Below are positions 35,008 through 43,086 of a stretch of DNA of 64,000 nt, in pieces. Positions within the stretch are counted from its first letter, which is position 1; every line of letters starts with the position of its first letter. The translations under genes were made by a program, and so were the position numbers. Source of the DNA: an uncultured Candidatus Saccharibacteria bacterium (lineage in GTDB: Bacteria; Patescibacteriota; Saccharimonadia; Saccharimonadales; Saccharimonadaceae). The DNA lies in contig CALIAC010000011.1 in the NCBI GenBank assembly GCA_938041555.1, positions 1 to 64,000 on the forward strand, given 5' to 3'. The notes under the pieces are model-generated. The model searched no databases. It was not told the DNA's origin and saw nothing but the letters and a program-made list of their open reading frames with translations.

Positions 35008-35274
35008 TTATTTGCGCAGGCCGAGGGTTTCGAGCGTTGCTTTGTAGGCATCAAAGTTGGTCCGCTCAAGGTAGCGGAGCAGCCGCTTGCGCCGGCCGAC
35101 CATTTGCTTGAGGCCACGACGAGCCATGTTGTCGTGCTTGTTGGACTTAAGGTGTTCGGTCACCTCTTTGATACGAGCCGTCAAGATAGACACCTGCGCC
35201 TGTGGGCTGCCGACGTCATTCTTGCTGACCTGAGTCAAAGCAATCGCTTTCGCTTTGTTATCCTTAGTAATCAT
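35008..35274 (-). CDS. rpsO: Small ribosomal subunit protein uS15
   Basis: uS15 binds the 16S central domain. The 88-aa protein has the four-helix uS15 pattern: QVSILTARIKEVTEHLKSNKHDNMARRGLKQMVGRRKRLLRYLERTNFDAYKATLETLGLRK. Length is normal. It is expressed alone, not next to pnp as is common. No Shine-Dalgarno precedes the ATG: an extended -10 TGCTACAAT ends 8 nt before it, so even this highly expressed gene appears leaderless. Confidence 0.97.
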   Translation of the reverse strand: MITKDNKAKAIALTQVSKNDVGSPQAQVSILTARIKEVTEHLKSNKHDNMARRGLKQMVGRRKRLLRYLERTNFDAYKATLETLGLRK

Positions 35275-35282
35275 ACTGGTGT

Positions 35283-35291
35283 ATTGTAGCA
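35283..35291 (-). promoter_or_regulatory. Leaderless-type extended -10 of rpsO
   Basis: Minus-strand TGC-TACAAT; the hexamer is 8 nt from the ATG. Confidence 0.65.
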
Positions 35292-35327
35292 GGAGGGCGG
35301 CGCGGTGTCAATGTAGACATGTAGACG

Positions 35328-36092
35328 CTAGCGACAAAGCGCCTGGTGTGCCTGATCAATCGAAGCAACCTGCGCGGCAGCATCTTCTCCTATATAACCA
35401 AGCTGCGAAAGTTTCTGCATAAACTGCTTCTCGTCATCCTCTTTCACCAAGCGCCGTGCATGATTATACGTTTCAAAGAAAGCCATCTTCACCGCTGGAT
35501 GCTCTTGAGCAAGTGACCTCAGTTCTTTTCGTGCATCATCTGTCATCGTTAGATGCTTCTTAAATAACGTGCTATACAATCCTCGGACGAGCTCAACCTC
35601 GGGAAACACTGCTCCAGCACGAAGCAATGCTGGCGTCGTTCCATGGTACACATCTACAAAGCCGATGCTCTCTATATCTTCTTCCGACTTCAGTGTTGCT
35701 ACATCAACCGTTGAAGCACGCAAACGAGCACGAAAGTTGTTTGGGTCTTCTGTATTACGCAACCCATGCTGGCGAAGAAATGCCTCCCAAAATTCGTCCT
35801 CGTCCTTATATGGTGAAGTGCGATCCACTGTACTATCCGCTGCTGGCCACCCCCAGTGTGCATTCACTTCGTCTATTGCCACTTCGTCTGCACCTGGGCG
35901 CTGCTTAGCCTCCGCGAGCGTAAGTGGTTGCATACTACTTACCAGAGGCTCGTGACCCTGTAGCTGCTCGTCGATTGCTACAGCAATAGCTCGCAGCTCT
36001 TTACCGAGTCGTTCTTGCTCGGCTGCTAGTTGCTCAGGCGTCATACCGCCAATTATTCCTACCTTGTCTGGATTTATCTCGTTATTTGCCAT
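35328..36092 (-). CDS. Hypothetical protein with a YHGT segment
   Basis: I do not recognise this 254-aa soluble acidic protein with certainty. Residues 145-160 (FVDVYHGTTPALLRAGA) resemble the YHGT strand with a following I/L-x-x-G that starts ADP-ribosyltransferase-like folds (ART, KptA and PARP groups), but I cannot place the later Y and E residues securely. The N-terminal half is helical; the C-terminus carries DDARKELRSLAQEHPAVKMAFF. CATACT with a TGT in front lies exactly 6 nt before the ATG, a leaderless pattern. Monocistronic. Confidence 0.7.
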   Translation of the reverse strand: MANNEINPDKVGIIGGMTPEQLAAEQERLGKELRAIAVAIDEQLQGHEPLVSSMQPLTLAEAKQRPGADEVAIDEVNAHWGWPAADSTVDRTSPYKDEDEFWEAFLRQHGLRNTEDPNNFRARLRASTVDVATLKSEEDIESIGFVDVYHGTTPALLRAGAVFPEVELVRGLYSTLFKKHLTMTDDARKELRSLAQEHPAVKMAFFETYNHARRLVKEDDEKQFMQKLSQLGYIGEDAAAQVASIDQAHQALCR

Positions 36093-36098
36093 ATATCA

Positions 36099-36107
36099 AG
36101 TATGACA
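36099..36107 (-). promoter_or_regulatory. Leaderless-type -10 of the 254-aa gene
   Basis: Minus-strand TGT-CATACT; the hexamer is 6 nt from the ATG. Confidence 0.5.
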
Positions 36108-36140
36108 GTAGTAGGACTATGAGTCAAATCGAGGGGTTCG

Positions 36141-36839
36141 TTACCACCCCACCCGCACGCCATACTGTGCCGTCTGCCCCGGTACCAGCACTGTGGCATG
36201 AGCTGGGTCATCAGCGAAGGAGTTGCCGCTGTGTGTTGGCTCAATGCAGAGGTACGGGCCCAACTCATCCGTCCAAACCGCCCAGCGAGGTAGCCCCTCA
36301 CTCTGCAGCGTGATGGTGCGCAGGCCCGTCGCGAGCTGGCGCGTAGGCCCATCAACAAAGATCGTCTCCGCGAGCGGCGTAAGGTCAGCTAATGGCTGGC
36401 CATCCAGTACTGGCACACCATCATACGCAAAATACGGGTGGAAGGCTGGTGCCATAAGGAGTTCATCCTCGCCAACATTCACCAGGGTGAGCTGCATTGC
36501 AAGCTGGTGCTCCGCCACTGTATATACCAAGCGAGACTCCAGCCAAGCATAAGCATCACTCCCCTGCAGCATAAGCTCCACTCGGTCGCTGGTGTGCTCC
36601 ACCACCTGCCACTGGCTGGTGCGGCCAAAGCCATGCTGCGCCAAGCCACTCGCTCCGCCCGGACCAAAGTTGGGTAAGCAGACATGGCAGCCACCGCGCG
36701 TCTTACACTCGCCATCAGGAGCGGTGAGCTGCTGCAGTGGGTAGAATACATCCCCATACTCATCAGTCAGGCTGGTGATATACGCACCATCTGTCGTAAT
36801 AGTTGCGGTGGTCGTGCCAGTGTGTAGCGTGATGTTCAT
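36141..36839 (-). CDS. Aldose 1-epimerase-family protein (hexose(-phosphate) mutarotase-like)
   Basis: Interconverts alpha and beta anomers of a sugar or sugar phosphate. The 232-aa protein has the galactose-mutarotase-like beta-sandwich: GGCHVCLPNFGPG, the catalytic-His region QHGFGRTSQW (about 68-77), MAPAFHPYFAYDG with the second His, and the C-terminal CIEPTH-type Glu loop (YLCIEPTHSG). It is shorter than GalM (about 345 aa) and nearer to YeaD-like hexose-6-phosphate epimerases. GAGGAA precedes the ATG. It lies upstream of the 254-aa gene and 35 bp past the truB start direction's end (truB lies upstream). Confidence 0.85.
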   Translation of the reverse strand: MNITLHTGTTTATITTDGAYITSLTDEYGDVFYPLQQLTAPDGECKTRGGCHVCLPNFGPGGASGLAQHGFGRTSQWQVVEHTSDRVELMLQGSDAYAWLESRLVYTVAEHQLAMQLTLVNVGEDELLMAPAFHPYFAYDGVPVLDGQPLADLTPLAETIFVDGPTRQLATGLRTITLQSEGLPRWAVWTDELGPYLCIEPTHSGNSFADDPAHATVLVPGQTAQYGVRVGW

Positions 36840-36874
36840 CGGTATTCCTCGCTTCTTTATTTTATTGTGTATGG

Positions 36875-37579
36875 CTAATCAACAATCCCAAAATCCTGCA
36901 GCTGCTGCGCCTCTGCTACCGACCAATCGGCAATCGCCGTACGCCGCAGCGCCGCGCAGTACGCCCCCGTCCCAAGCTGCGTGCCAATATCTACCGCCAG
37001 GCTGCGAATGTACGTACCACTACTCACCCGCGTGCGAATGACGAGCCGCGGATACTGATACTCCAGCACCTCCAGCGAGTGAATCGTAATGGTGCGCTCT
37101 GGCAGCTCTACTTCCTTGCCATCGCGCGCGAGTTTGTAGGCCCGCTGGCCGTTGATCTTGATGGCACTAAAGATCGGTGGCCGCTGGCGAATCTGGCCAA
37201 TGAAATGCTGGAGCACTTTATCGAGCTGCTGACGTGATGGCGGTGCGATGGGCACCTTGGCATCTTCTGGCACATACGGCGTTATCTCCCCTTCTGGGTC
37301 GCCCGTGGTGCTGGTTTGGCCCAGGATAATCGTCGCTTCGTACGTCTTGTCGAGCTTGGTGTAGCGCATGGCATTGCGGCACTCCGTGCCCATCACTAGC
37401 AGTAAAAGGCCCGTTGCAAAGGGGTCAAGTGTGCCACAGTGCCCCACCTTCACCTTTTTGCCAGCCTGCTGGCTCAGCACCCGCCGCACCCGCGCCACCA
37501 CTCCAAAGCTCGTCATACCAGCCGGCTTGTCGATATGGAGAATGCGGTTATATGATGAATCAGATGTTTGGTGCGTCAT
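36875..37579 (-). CDS. truB: tRNA pseudouridine(55) synthase
   Basis: Makes pseudouridine 55 in the tRNA T-loop. The 234-aa protein starts (after MTHQTSDSSYN) with ILHIDKPAGMTSFGVV, has the catalytic motif GHCGTLDPFATGLLLL (Asp52), the KTYEATIILGQTSTTGDPEG strand and the SAIKINGQRAYKLARDG loop. It lacks a C-terminal PUA domain, as in many short TruB proteins. TGC-TATACT lies exactly 6 nt before the ATG with no Shine-Dalgarno: leaderless. The aldose-epimerase gene follows 35 bp downstream and may be co-transcribed. Confidence 0.95.
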   Translation of the reverse strand: MTHQTSDSSYNRILHIDKPAGMTSFGVVARVRRVLSQQAGKKVKVGHCGTLDPFATGLLLLVMGTECRNAMRYTKLDKTYEATIILGQTSTTGDPEGEITPYVPEDAKVPIAPPSRQQLDKVLQHFIGQIRQRPPIFSAIKINGQRAYKLARDGKEVELPERTITIHSLEVLEYQYPRLVIRTRVSSGTYIRSLAVDIGTQLGTGAYCAALRRTAIADWSVAEAQQLQDFGIVD

Positions 37580-37585
37580 GTGGTT

Positions 37586-37594
37586 AGTATAGCA
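37586..37594 (-). promoter_or_regulatory. Leaderless-type extended -10 of truB
   Basis: Minus-strand TGC-TATACT; hexamer 6 nt from the ATG. Confidence 0.7.
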
Positions 37595-37602
37595 TGACGG
37601 AG

Positions 37603-37634
37603 CAAAAAACCAGCCGCGAGGGGCTGGTCTTTTG
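37603..37634 (-). terminator. Terminator after the 221-aa hypothetical gene
   Basis: Stem ACCAGCC / GGCTGGT with a 6-nt loop and TTTTTT on the minus strand. It sits immediately behind the truB promoter. Confidence 0.85.
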
Positions 37635-37640
37635 GGCTAC

Positions 37641-38306
37641 CTAGGCTTCGATACTTCCTGCTGGTGTGAAAGATTGTCCTTTGTGGTGATTATGCTCACC
37701 CTGTCTCACCTGCATAAACGTATTAAGCTCTTCGGTCAACTCAAGAATTTCATCGTAGTGCGATGGATCGTCATAGGATAGTTGATTAACTCTTAGCATA
37801 AATTTGTCTCCCTTAAACTTAAGCCAAGTTATGCCATCCTTGGTTGCAAGACCACCATACGAGCAATTATAGCCAAACTTCAGGTCGCGTGCTGTTGATG
37901 CTGCTTGCGCCTCTCCTGCCATCGCACCAGAGAGCTTGAATAGTATAAGTACGCCATCGCAGCCCTCGCCCGCAGTGCCCTCCGACTCAAATGCAACAAC
38001 AGATGTCGCAAGGTCGATATTTTCTTCTCCCATTTCTGTCGTATATATTTGGTGTGGTTCAAATAAACGAGCTTGTGTGTGAGCACTGCGATTAATATAA
38101 ATACCCAATCTGTTAAGACTCGCACTGACGGTAGTAATATTAGCAGTACCCCGAGCATGTACATCAACCTCTTCTGTTGCATCAGGCTTATCAAGAACAT
38201 CCAAGAGAGCAATGAGTCGTTGCCGCTCTGCGTCCCTCTTGTATGCTTCTTGCTGGACGCCTGTAACGTTATAGTTTTTAAGTAGATTGGGTTTGCTGCT
38301 GTCCAT
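37641..38306 (-). CDS. Hypothetical soluble protein
   Basis: I do not recognise this 221-aa protein. The N-terminus is helical and basic (QQEAYKRDAERQRLIALLDVLDKPD); the middle is beta-rich (NLATSVVAFESEGTAGEGCDG, VLILFKLSGAMAG, YGGLATKDGITWLKFKGDKFMLRV). A His-rich end (GEHNHHKGQ) closes it. TATAGT lies 5 nt before the ATG and no ribosome binding site is seen, so it is probably leaderless. A run of CT dinucleotides (about 38322-38333) lies just upstream. Confidence 0.75.
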   Translation of the reverse strand: MDSSKPNLLKNYNVTGVQQEAYKRDAERQRLIALLDVLDKPDATEEVDVHARGTANITTVSASLNRLGIYINRSAHTQARLFEPHQIYTTEMGEENIDLATSVVAFESEGTAGEGCDGVLILFKLSGAMAGEAQAASTARDLKFGYNCSYGGLATKDGITWLKFKGDKFMLRVNQLSYDDPSHYDEILELTEELNTFMQVRQGEHNHHKGQSFTPAGSIEA

Positions 38307-38398
38307 AATGGACTATATAATAACTCTCTCTCTCTGGCCTGTCAAGAAATCTACATATACAAATCTTATAATCTTACAGTTTTTACCCTTTCTCTACC

Positions 38399-38428
38399 AT
38401 AAACCGGCTAAATCATGGCCGGTTTATC
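38399..38428 (-). terminator. Hairpin after the DHH-like gene
   Basis: Stem TAAACCGGC / GCCGGTTTA with an 8-nt loop, 38 bp past the stop. Confidence 0.7.
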
Positions 38429-38465
38429 GTGTCATCTCTCATTTAACAGCAGAAGCCAGCAACCC

Positions 38466-40010
38466 CTACTTCTCCGGTACGTGGAATTGCGATGGGTTGG
38501 CTTGGTCTTTCTTGGCCTTAGCCTCAGATTGGAGCGCAGCATCGAGCTGGGCCATGGGGTTATCGGCATCGGGCCCAGGCAGCGGTGGCACACCTGGTGG
38601 CAATGGTGGCAAGCTAGAGAAATCTGGCATTGGTGGCAGTGGTGGCAGAGCCGGCCCTTCGGCATCATCAGCTGACACGGCACGGTGCTTGGCGTCGAGG
38701 TCGGCCAGGGTTTCTTTGCCCGTTGGTGGCGGGAGGATGTCGTCGTTGTGAGCCATCGGCACGCGCGGCATGTCATTCACATTGGGGACGGTTGGCTCGT
38801 GATCAAGTGCTGCCGTGGCGGCATTGAGCGGCGCTTGGCTACCTGGTGTGTCGTCGCTGTCGAGGTAACGCCCACCCTTGTGCGAGAGGATGGTCTTGTT
38901 GCGGCCATTCTCGCGCTCGCGGCGCTTATCATCAGCTGCTTGCTTGGTGGTAGCATTAAGCGTGCCACCCAGGCTCGGCTCATTAAGTGGCGTCTCAATG
39001 GGCTGGCGCCATGGCTCGGCGCTGCTGTTGCGCCCTGATGAGCGGCGCGGGGCTGGCGCGGGCTCGGGCTGTGGATTATTCTTGGCTAACTGCTGGGCTA
39101 GCTCAGCTTCGTCGGCGTCGGTCTGGCTTAACTTTTTTTTTCCAGCCTCAGCGTTGTGCGAGATGACGAGTGACTTGTCTTTGTTATTTGCCTGAGCAGG
39201 CTTCTTGCTAGCAGGCTTAGCAGGCATTGGGCCTGCAGCGAGCTGCTTGGCCTCGGCGAGCTTGGCCGCAATCAGCTGCTGGTCACCGCCAGCACTCATC
39301 AATTGCGCGGCGAGGGTCATAACACGCGAGGTGGTCTTCTCGTTGCTAAAGCGCTCGGTGGCCGCTACAATACCAGTCAAAAAGGCCGTGGCAATATGCT
39401 TGTCCAAGAGCGGCTGCTCATCATCGGTACTATCAAAGCCCTGAGCGAGGCTTGCCGCGAGCTCACTATAGCTGCTGGCCTGAGGATCCGTCCAGACAAT
39501 ATTACCCAACGTACCTGGCGCATCGATGTGCAGCGCCGCCACTGGCGACTCGCGCAGGATGCGGCCATGCCCTTTGAGCGCTGGGTCGAGGTCATCCTCG
39601 CTGCGCACACCGATCGTCACGACGAACTGCACATTGTAATCACCCTGGCTAAATTCCAAATCACTCTGGCTAATCGTTGCGCGGTACGGCGTGATGAAAA
39701 TCTTAACGAGGTCGCCATCGAGCTTGTAGCGCAAATGGTCGGCCTTTTCCTTATCAAGGGCAATGATGAAATCTCGCAGACTATCCACCGTGCTCTCAAA
39801 GGTACGCTCTGGCTCCAAAAAACCCACTGCCGTTGGTACATCCCCACTAAAGACGGCTGTGGCGTGCTTGTCGAGCTTGTTGAGCAAAAGCGTCAACCCT
39901 AGTGCTGCACTCAGCTCATCTACCGTAGGGTGGGCGTTGACCGCCACCAAAATATTATTACTCTCACCTAGTTTGTCGATGATTTGTTGCCGCACCTTTA
40001 TCTCGTCCAT
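38466..40010 (-). CDS. Degenerate DHH-family phosphoesterase-like protein with proline-rich tail
   Basis: The first 270 residues of this 514-aa protein follow the NrnA/RecJ DHH fold: NILVAVNAHPTVDELSAALGL stands where HxxPDxDxxGS is expected, HIDAPGTLGNIVWTDPQASSYSEL where DHHxxN...SSxxE is, and TAFLTGIVAATERFSNEKTTSRVMTLAAQLMSAGGD matches the later 'GI..DTG.F....T....AA.L...GAD' block. Most metal-binding Asp/His residues are replaced, so nuclease activity is doubtful. The remaining 240 residues are disordered, ending in LPPLPP-type repeats. AGGAG lies close to the ATG; a TTG eight codons upstream is an alternative. Promoter elements TTGACG and TAGGAT lie upstream. Confidence 0.8.
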   Translation of the reverse strand: MDEIKVRQQIIDKLGESNNILVAVNAHPTVDELSAALGLTLLLNKLDKHATAVFSGDVPTAVGFLEPERTFESTVDSLRDFIIALDKEKADHLRYKLDGDLVKIFITPYRATISQSDLEFSQGDYNVQFVVTIGVRSEDDLDPALKGHGRILRESPVAALHIDAPGTLGNIVWTDPQASSYSELAASLAQGFDSTDDEQPLLDKHIATAFLTGIVAATERFSNEKTTSRVMTLAAQLMSAGGDQQLIAAKLAEAKQLAAGPMPAKPASKKPAQANNKDKSLVISHNAEAGKKKLSQTDADEAELAQQLAKNNPQPEPAPAPRRSSGRNSSAEPWRQPIETPLNEPSLGGTLNATTKQAADDKRRERENGRNKTILSHKGGRYLDSDDTPGSQAPLNAATAALDHEPTVPNVNDMPRVPMAHNDDILPPPTGKETLADLDAKHRAVSADDAEGPALPPLPPMPDFSSLPPLPPGVPPLPGPDADNPMAQLDAALQSEAKAKKDQANPSQFHVPEK

Positions 40011-40044
40011 AGCTCCTACTTTTGCCTTACCCAAAACTCCATCT

Positions 40045-40074
40045 ATCCTACCATAAGTAATTTCGTTTCGTCAA
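40045..40074 (-). promoter_or_regulatory. Promoter of the DHH-like gene
   Basis: Minus-strand TTGACG (40069-40074) and TAGGAT (40045-40050), 18 bp apart. Confidence 0.55.
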
Positions 40075-40199
40075 TGGCGAGTCGCGATTAACAGAGGTAG
40101 GTATGCGAAGTATAGCACCTTTCTTTGTGCAAAAAACCCCCAAAATGTGTGATCCTTATATCTCACACTATTTCATAATAGTTACTCTAGCCTACATAC

Positions 40200-40228
40200 A
40201 AAAAACACCTCTCCCTCGAGGTGTTTTG
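40200..40228 (-). terminator. Terminator after rpsT
   Basis: Stem AAACACCTC / GAGGTGTTT with a short loop and T-run on the minus strand. Confidence 0.9.
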
Positions 40229-40250
40229 GTATATGCTCGCGCTTATTGCT

Positions 40251-40505
40251 TTACGCAAGTTTGACGCCAGCAGCCTTGGCAGCCTTGGCGAGCGATGCCT
40301 TGCGGCGGCTCGCGGTGTTTTTCTTGAGCAAACCCTTCTTGACGGCTTTGTCAAGCTCGCTCTGGGCCTGGCTCAGGGCGGCAGCGCTTGGCTCAGCAGC
40401 GAAGGCCTTGGTGCTAGCCTTGATGGCGCGCTTGGTAGCAATGTTGCGCTGGCGGCGAGTAGCCGTTTGCTTCATGCGTTTGACAGCTGATTTGATGATG
40501 GGCAT
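40251..40505 (-). CDS. rpsT: Small ribosomal subunit protein bS20
   Basis: bS20 binds the bottom of the 30S body. The 84-aa, Ala/Lys-rich helical protein starts MPIIKSAVKRMKQTATRRQRNIATKRAIK and ends with the KNTASRRKASLAKAAK element typical of bS20. It is encoded alone. AGAGGAAAT lies upstream of the ATG. Confidence 0.95.
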   Translation of the reverse strand: MPIIKSAVKRMKQTATRRQRNIATKRAIKASTKAFAAEPSAAALSQAQSELDKAVKKGLLKKNTASRRKASLAKAAKAAGVKLA

Positions 40506-40606
40506 TAATTTCCTCTATCGCTTGTTATTATGGGTTAGTACTACAATCAAGCGCTCATTATAAGGCATGGCGCAGGATTTGTAAAGAGCCGGGCCACCAC
40601 GGGGGG

Positions 40607-41143
40607 CTACTGGCGCTCGCTCTTTTGCGGCCACAGCAGCACATACCAAAGGTAGAGCGAACCAGCGATGGTGAGCACGAGCCCAGACGTCCACGGTACA
40701 GGCCCATCAAGGAATGTGTTGTATGGCACACCGGTATGGAGAATGTGGTGGAAGAGTGTATACTTCACCATGTCGGCAACAGGATAAGCAAGGATAGCGA
40801 CGATGGCAATCCCCTGCTTGATCATACTCTGCTTGGAGTGGCGACGAAGCGTGGTATAGGCAAGATACATGGCCTGAGCAGCAAGATTAACACCAAAGAC
40901 AAACGAGGCGGCCAGCGCCATCATATTAGACGTTGTATTAGAGTTAATGCCAGGCAGTGGCCCACTGCTTGAAGATATAACTGTATAGACGCGCCACGCC
41001 ATGAAAATATCGATAAATGCCAAGTACGCAAGCGCTAGACTCGCCACCATCATCATCAAGCGCATACCATGCCATCGTCGCTGATGCTGATGGTTCTTTG
41101 TCTGAACCGTCTGGGTAGTAACTGTTGTCTGTACTGTAGCCAT
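40607..41143 (-). CDS. Hypothetical membrane protein, four to five helices
   Basis: The 178-aa protein (start MATVQTTVTTQTVQ) has a polar His/Gln-rich N-terminus and then membrane helices at about 30-50, 72-95, 108-128 and 150-172. Conserved-looking WxxYLLLW-type ends and the layout are similar to Pr6Pr/DUF998-like small integral proteins, but the function is unknown. AAGGAGGTGTAT gives a strong ribosome binding site that fixes the ATG at 41143. Confidence 0.75.
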   Translation of the reverse strand: MATVQTTVTTQTVQTKNHQHQRRWHGMRLMMMVASLALAYLAFIDIFMAWRVYTVISSSSGPLPGINSNTTSNMMALAASFVFGVNLAAQAMYLAYTTLRRHSKQSMIKQGIAIVAILAYPVADMVKYTLFHHILHTGVPYNTFLDGPVPWTSGLVLTIAGSLYLWYVLLWPQKSERQ

Positions 41144-41184
41144 ATACACCTCCTTGGTGTTGCAGTGGTGTTTGTTATGATGAT

Positions 41185-41193
41185 ATTATACCA
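41185..41193 (-). promoter_or_regulatory. Extended -10 of the 178-aa membrane protein gene
   Basis: Minus-strand TGG-TATAAT, about 42 bp upstream of the ATG. Confidence 0.55.
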
Positions 41194-41255
41194 CGTTCTT
41201 ATACGCTAAGCACTTTATCTGTCCAACGCTCACGCGTCTATCTAGGCCGCCCACA

Positions 41256-42200
41256 CTACCGCCCCGCTACTGCAAATAAAAAGCTCTCTACCGCATCCCA
41301 CGGTGGTATGCCCGTTGTCTTCATGTCGGCATCAAGCTGAGCAGCCCGCTGAGTAAGAGTACGGATATCAGCTGGCGCGACCTGCGTGGTGAGCGGCTTG
41401 GTTTTTTTGACAACGTAGGGGTGGAGCGAGAGCTCGCGCGCAATCTCTGCCTCCCCTGCCTCGCCATAGCATGCAATCGCCGCCAGCTGAGTCCACTGCG
41501 CCCAAATAAGCGCTGCGGTTTGGTATGGGTCGTGGCTCAGGCGTAGCTCATCAAGGGCAGCGCGCAAAGCTGGGCCTCGGCGCTCCACCGCGAGGGTTAC
41601 AACATCAAAGACCGAGAACTCACGGGCCGGTGGCAACACGGTGGCAATTGCATCATCGGTAATAGTGTCGAGCTGAGCCAACGCGTCGATGGCGTGTGCC
41701 AACTGCAGCTGGTCGATCGACCCACCATAGCCCTTTTCGTCCGGCACCAGAGCTCGCTCCACCATGCTGCGCACATGCGCTGAGCTCAGCGACACGCCGC
41801 GTCTATTAGCTAGCTGGCGCAGCCACCGCTCGGCGGCAGGGCGCTGGCGGTCGGTCAGTGGATCAGCAGCGATAATAGTCGCGGCTTTATGCAGTGCTTT
41901 GTACGTTTTGGTGCGTTTATCGACCCCTGGCTCTACCAGCACAAGCGTCGTCTCGTCAGGAATATCATGGGCCCACTGGCCAAGCTGCTCCCAAAGGTCT
42001 GGGCGCTCAGACAGGCGTCGCAGCACAATGAGCCGCTGCGCCGCAAAGAGCGACACACCACGCACCAACTCAGCCAAACCCGCGGCATCAAGCTGCTGCT
42101 GAGTATCGACATGTTCTGCTGGCACTGGCGCGTGCTGAGTGATCTTCGCCAGCTCTTGCTCTGCTACGTAGCTATTCTTCCCCACGATGAGATAGAGCAT
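41256..42200 (-). CDS. holA: DNA polymerase III subunit delta
   Basis: The clamp-loader subunit that opens the beta clamp. The 314-aa protein shows the HolA pattern: MLYLIVGKNSYVAEQELAKI at the N-terminus, SLFAAQRLIVLRRLSERPDLWEQLGQW (the 'lf...rlvvl' strand), DETTLVLVEPGVDKRTKTYKAL, and the C-terminal collar domain (about 215-314). The start is 4 nt after the mutM stop, with GGGGGAG inside the mutM 3' end serving as ribosome binding site, so it is the last gene of the HAD-membrane protein-mutM-holA operon. Confidence 0.92.
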   Translation of the reverse strand: MLYLIVGKNSYVAEQELAKITQHAPVPAEHVDTQQQLDAAGLAELVRGVSLFAAQRLIVLRRLSERPDLWEQLGQWAHDIPDETTLVLVEPGVDKRTKTYKALHKAATIIAADPLTDRQRPAAERWLRQLANRRGVSLSSAHVRSMVERALVPDEKGYGGSIDQLQLAHAIDALAQLDTITDDAIATVLPPAREFSVFDVVTLAVERRGPALRAALDELRLSHDPYQTAALIWAQWTQLAAIACYGEAGEAEIARELSLHPYVVKKTKPLTTQVAPADIRTLTQRAAQLDADMKTTGIPPWDAVESFLFAVAGR

Positions 42201-42204
42201 GAGC

Positions 42205-43086
42205 TTACTCCCCCACTTTCACCTGGCACACCGGGCAAATGTGCGTCCCGCGGCCAGCCACGCGAATCTTCATAATTTCTACGTCGGGGTGGCGCGGGCA
42301 GGGCTGCCCCTCACGCCGAAACACCTGCGCAAAGGCTAGGTAGCTCCCCTTGTTGCCTTCAGCATCGACGTAGTTGCGGTCGGTGCTGCCACCCTTGTCA
42401 ATACTCAGCTGCAGCACTTGTCGAATATGGGCAAAGAGCGCGGCAAGCTGCTCATCATCCACCATGCGCACTCGTGTGGCGGGGTGGAGTTGCGTCATCC
42501 ATAGCGATTCATCGGCATAGATATTCCCCACGCCAGCGATGGTCGTTTGGTCAAGGATAGCCGCCTTCATAGTTGTGCCGTTGCGCCGGCGGATGCGCGC
42601 GACGAATTGCGCCGCTGTGGTATGCGGGTCGAGCGGCTCGGGCCCGACTTTTTGCATAAAGGGCAGCTGCGCCACCTCTGGTGTGGGGTAGAGCTTTATC
42701 CAGCCAAATTTGCGCAGGTCATTAAAGTACAAATGCGCGCCATCCGCAAAGGTCAGCGCCACCCGCGTCAAGCGGTCGGGCAGCTCATGAAGAAAGCTAT
42801 CATTTGGGTGGCCGCCGCCCCAGCGCTCCTCACCAACAAAGAGTAGTTGGCCCGTCATCTTGAGGTGCACCACCAGTGTGTAGTTGGTGTTCAGGCGAAT
42901 CAGCAGCACCTTAGCGCGGCGCTCTACCGCCGTGATGGTCGCACCGTGCAGGAAGTGCGCCACCGCTGTGGGGTCGTTGGGAAAGCTCTTGGGTGAGTCA
43001 TACACCGTACTTGCCACAACCTGCTTCCCCACCACCAAGCGAGCTAAGCTCGTACGAATCGTCTCAACTTCAGGGAGTTCAGGCAT
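42205..43086 (-). CDS. mutM: Formamidopyrimidine-DNA glycosylase (Fpg)
   Basis: Excises oxidised purines and nicks the backbone. The 293-aa protein begins MPELPEVETIRT, with the catalytic Pro2 and Glu3. It has the GVGNIYADESLW segment of the H2TH domain and a C-terminal zinc finger GRGTHICPVCQ. In that finger the usual first C-x2-C is C-x2-H (QPCPRHPD), so zinc would be bound by three Cys and one His. ATG 43084-43086 overlaps the upstream stop by 3-8 nt, giving translational coupling; the family start fixes it. Confidence 0.96.
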   Translation of the reverse strand: MPELPEVETIRTSLARLVVGKQVVASTVYDSPKSFPNDPTAVAHFLHGATITAVERRAKVLLIRLNTNYTLVVHLKMTGQLLFVGEERWGGGHPNDSFLHELPDRLTRVALTFADGAHLYFNDLRKFGWIKLYPTPEVAQLPFMQKVGPEPLDPHTTAAQFVARIRRRNGTTMKAAILDQTTIAGVGNIYADESLWMTQLHPATRVRMVDDEQLAALFAHIRQVLQLSIDKGGSTDRNYVDAEGNKGSYLAFAQVFRREGQPCPRHPDVEIMKIRVAGRGTHICPVCQVKVGE

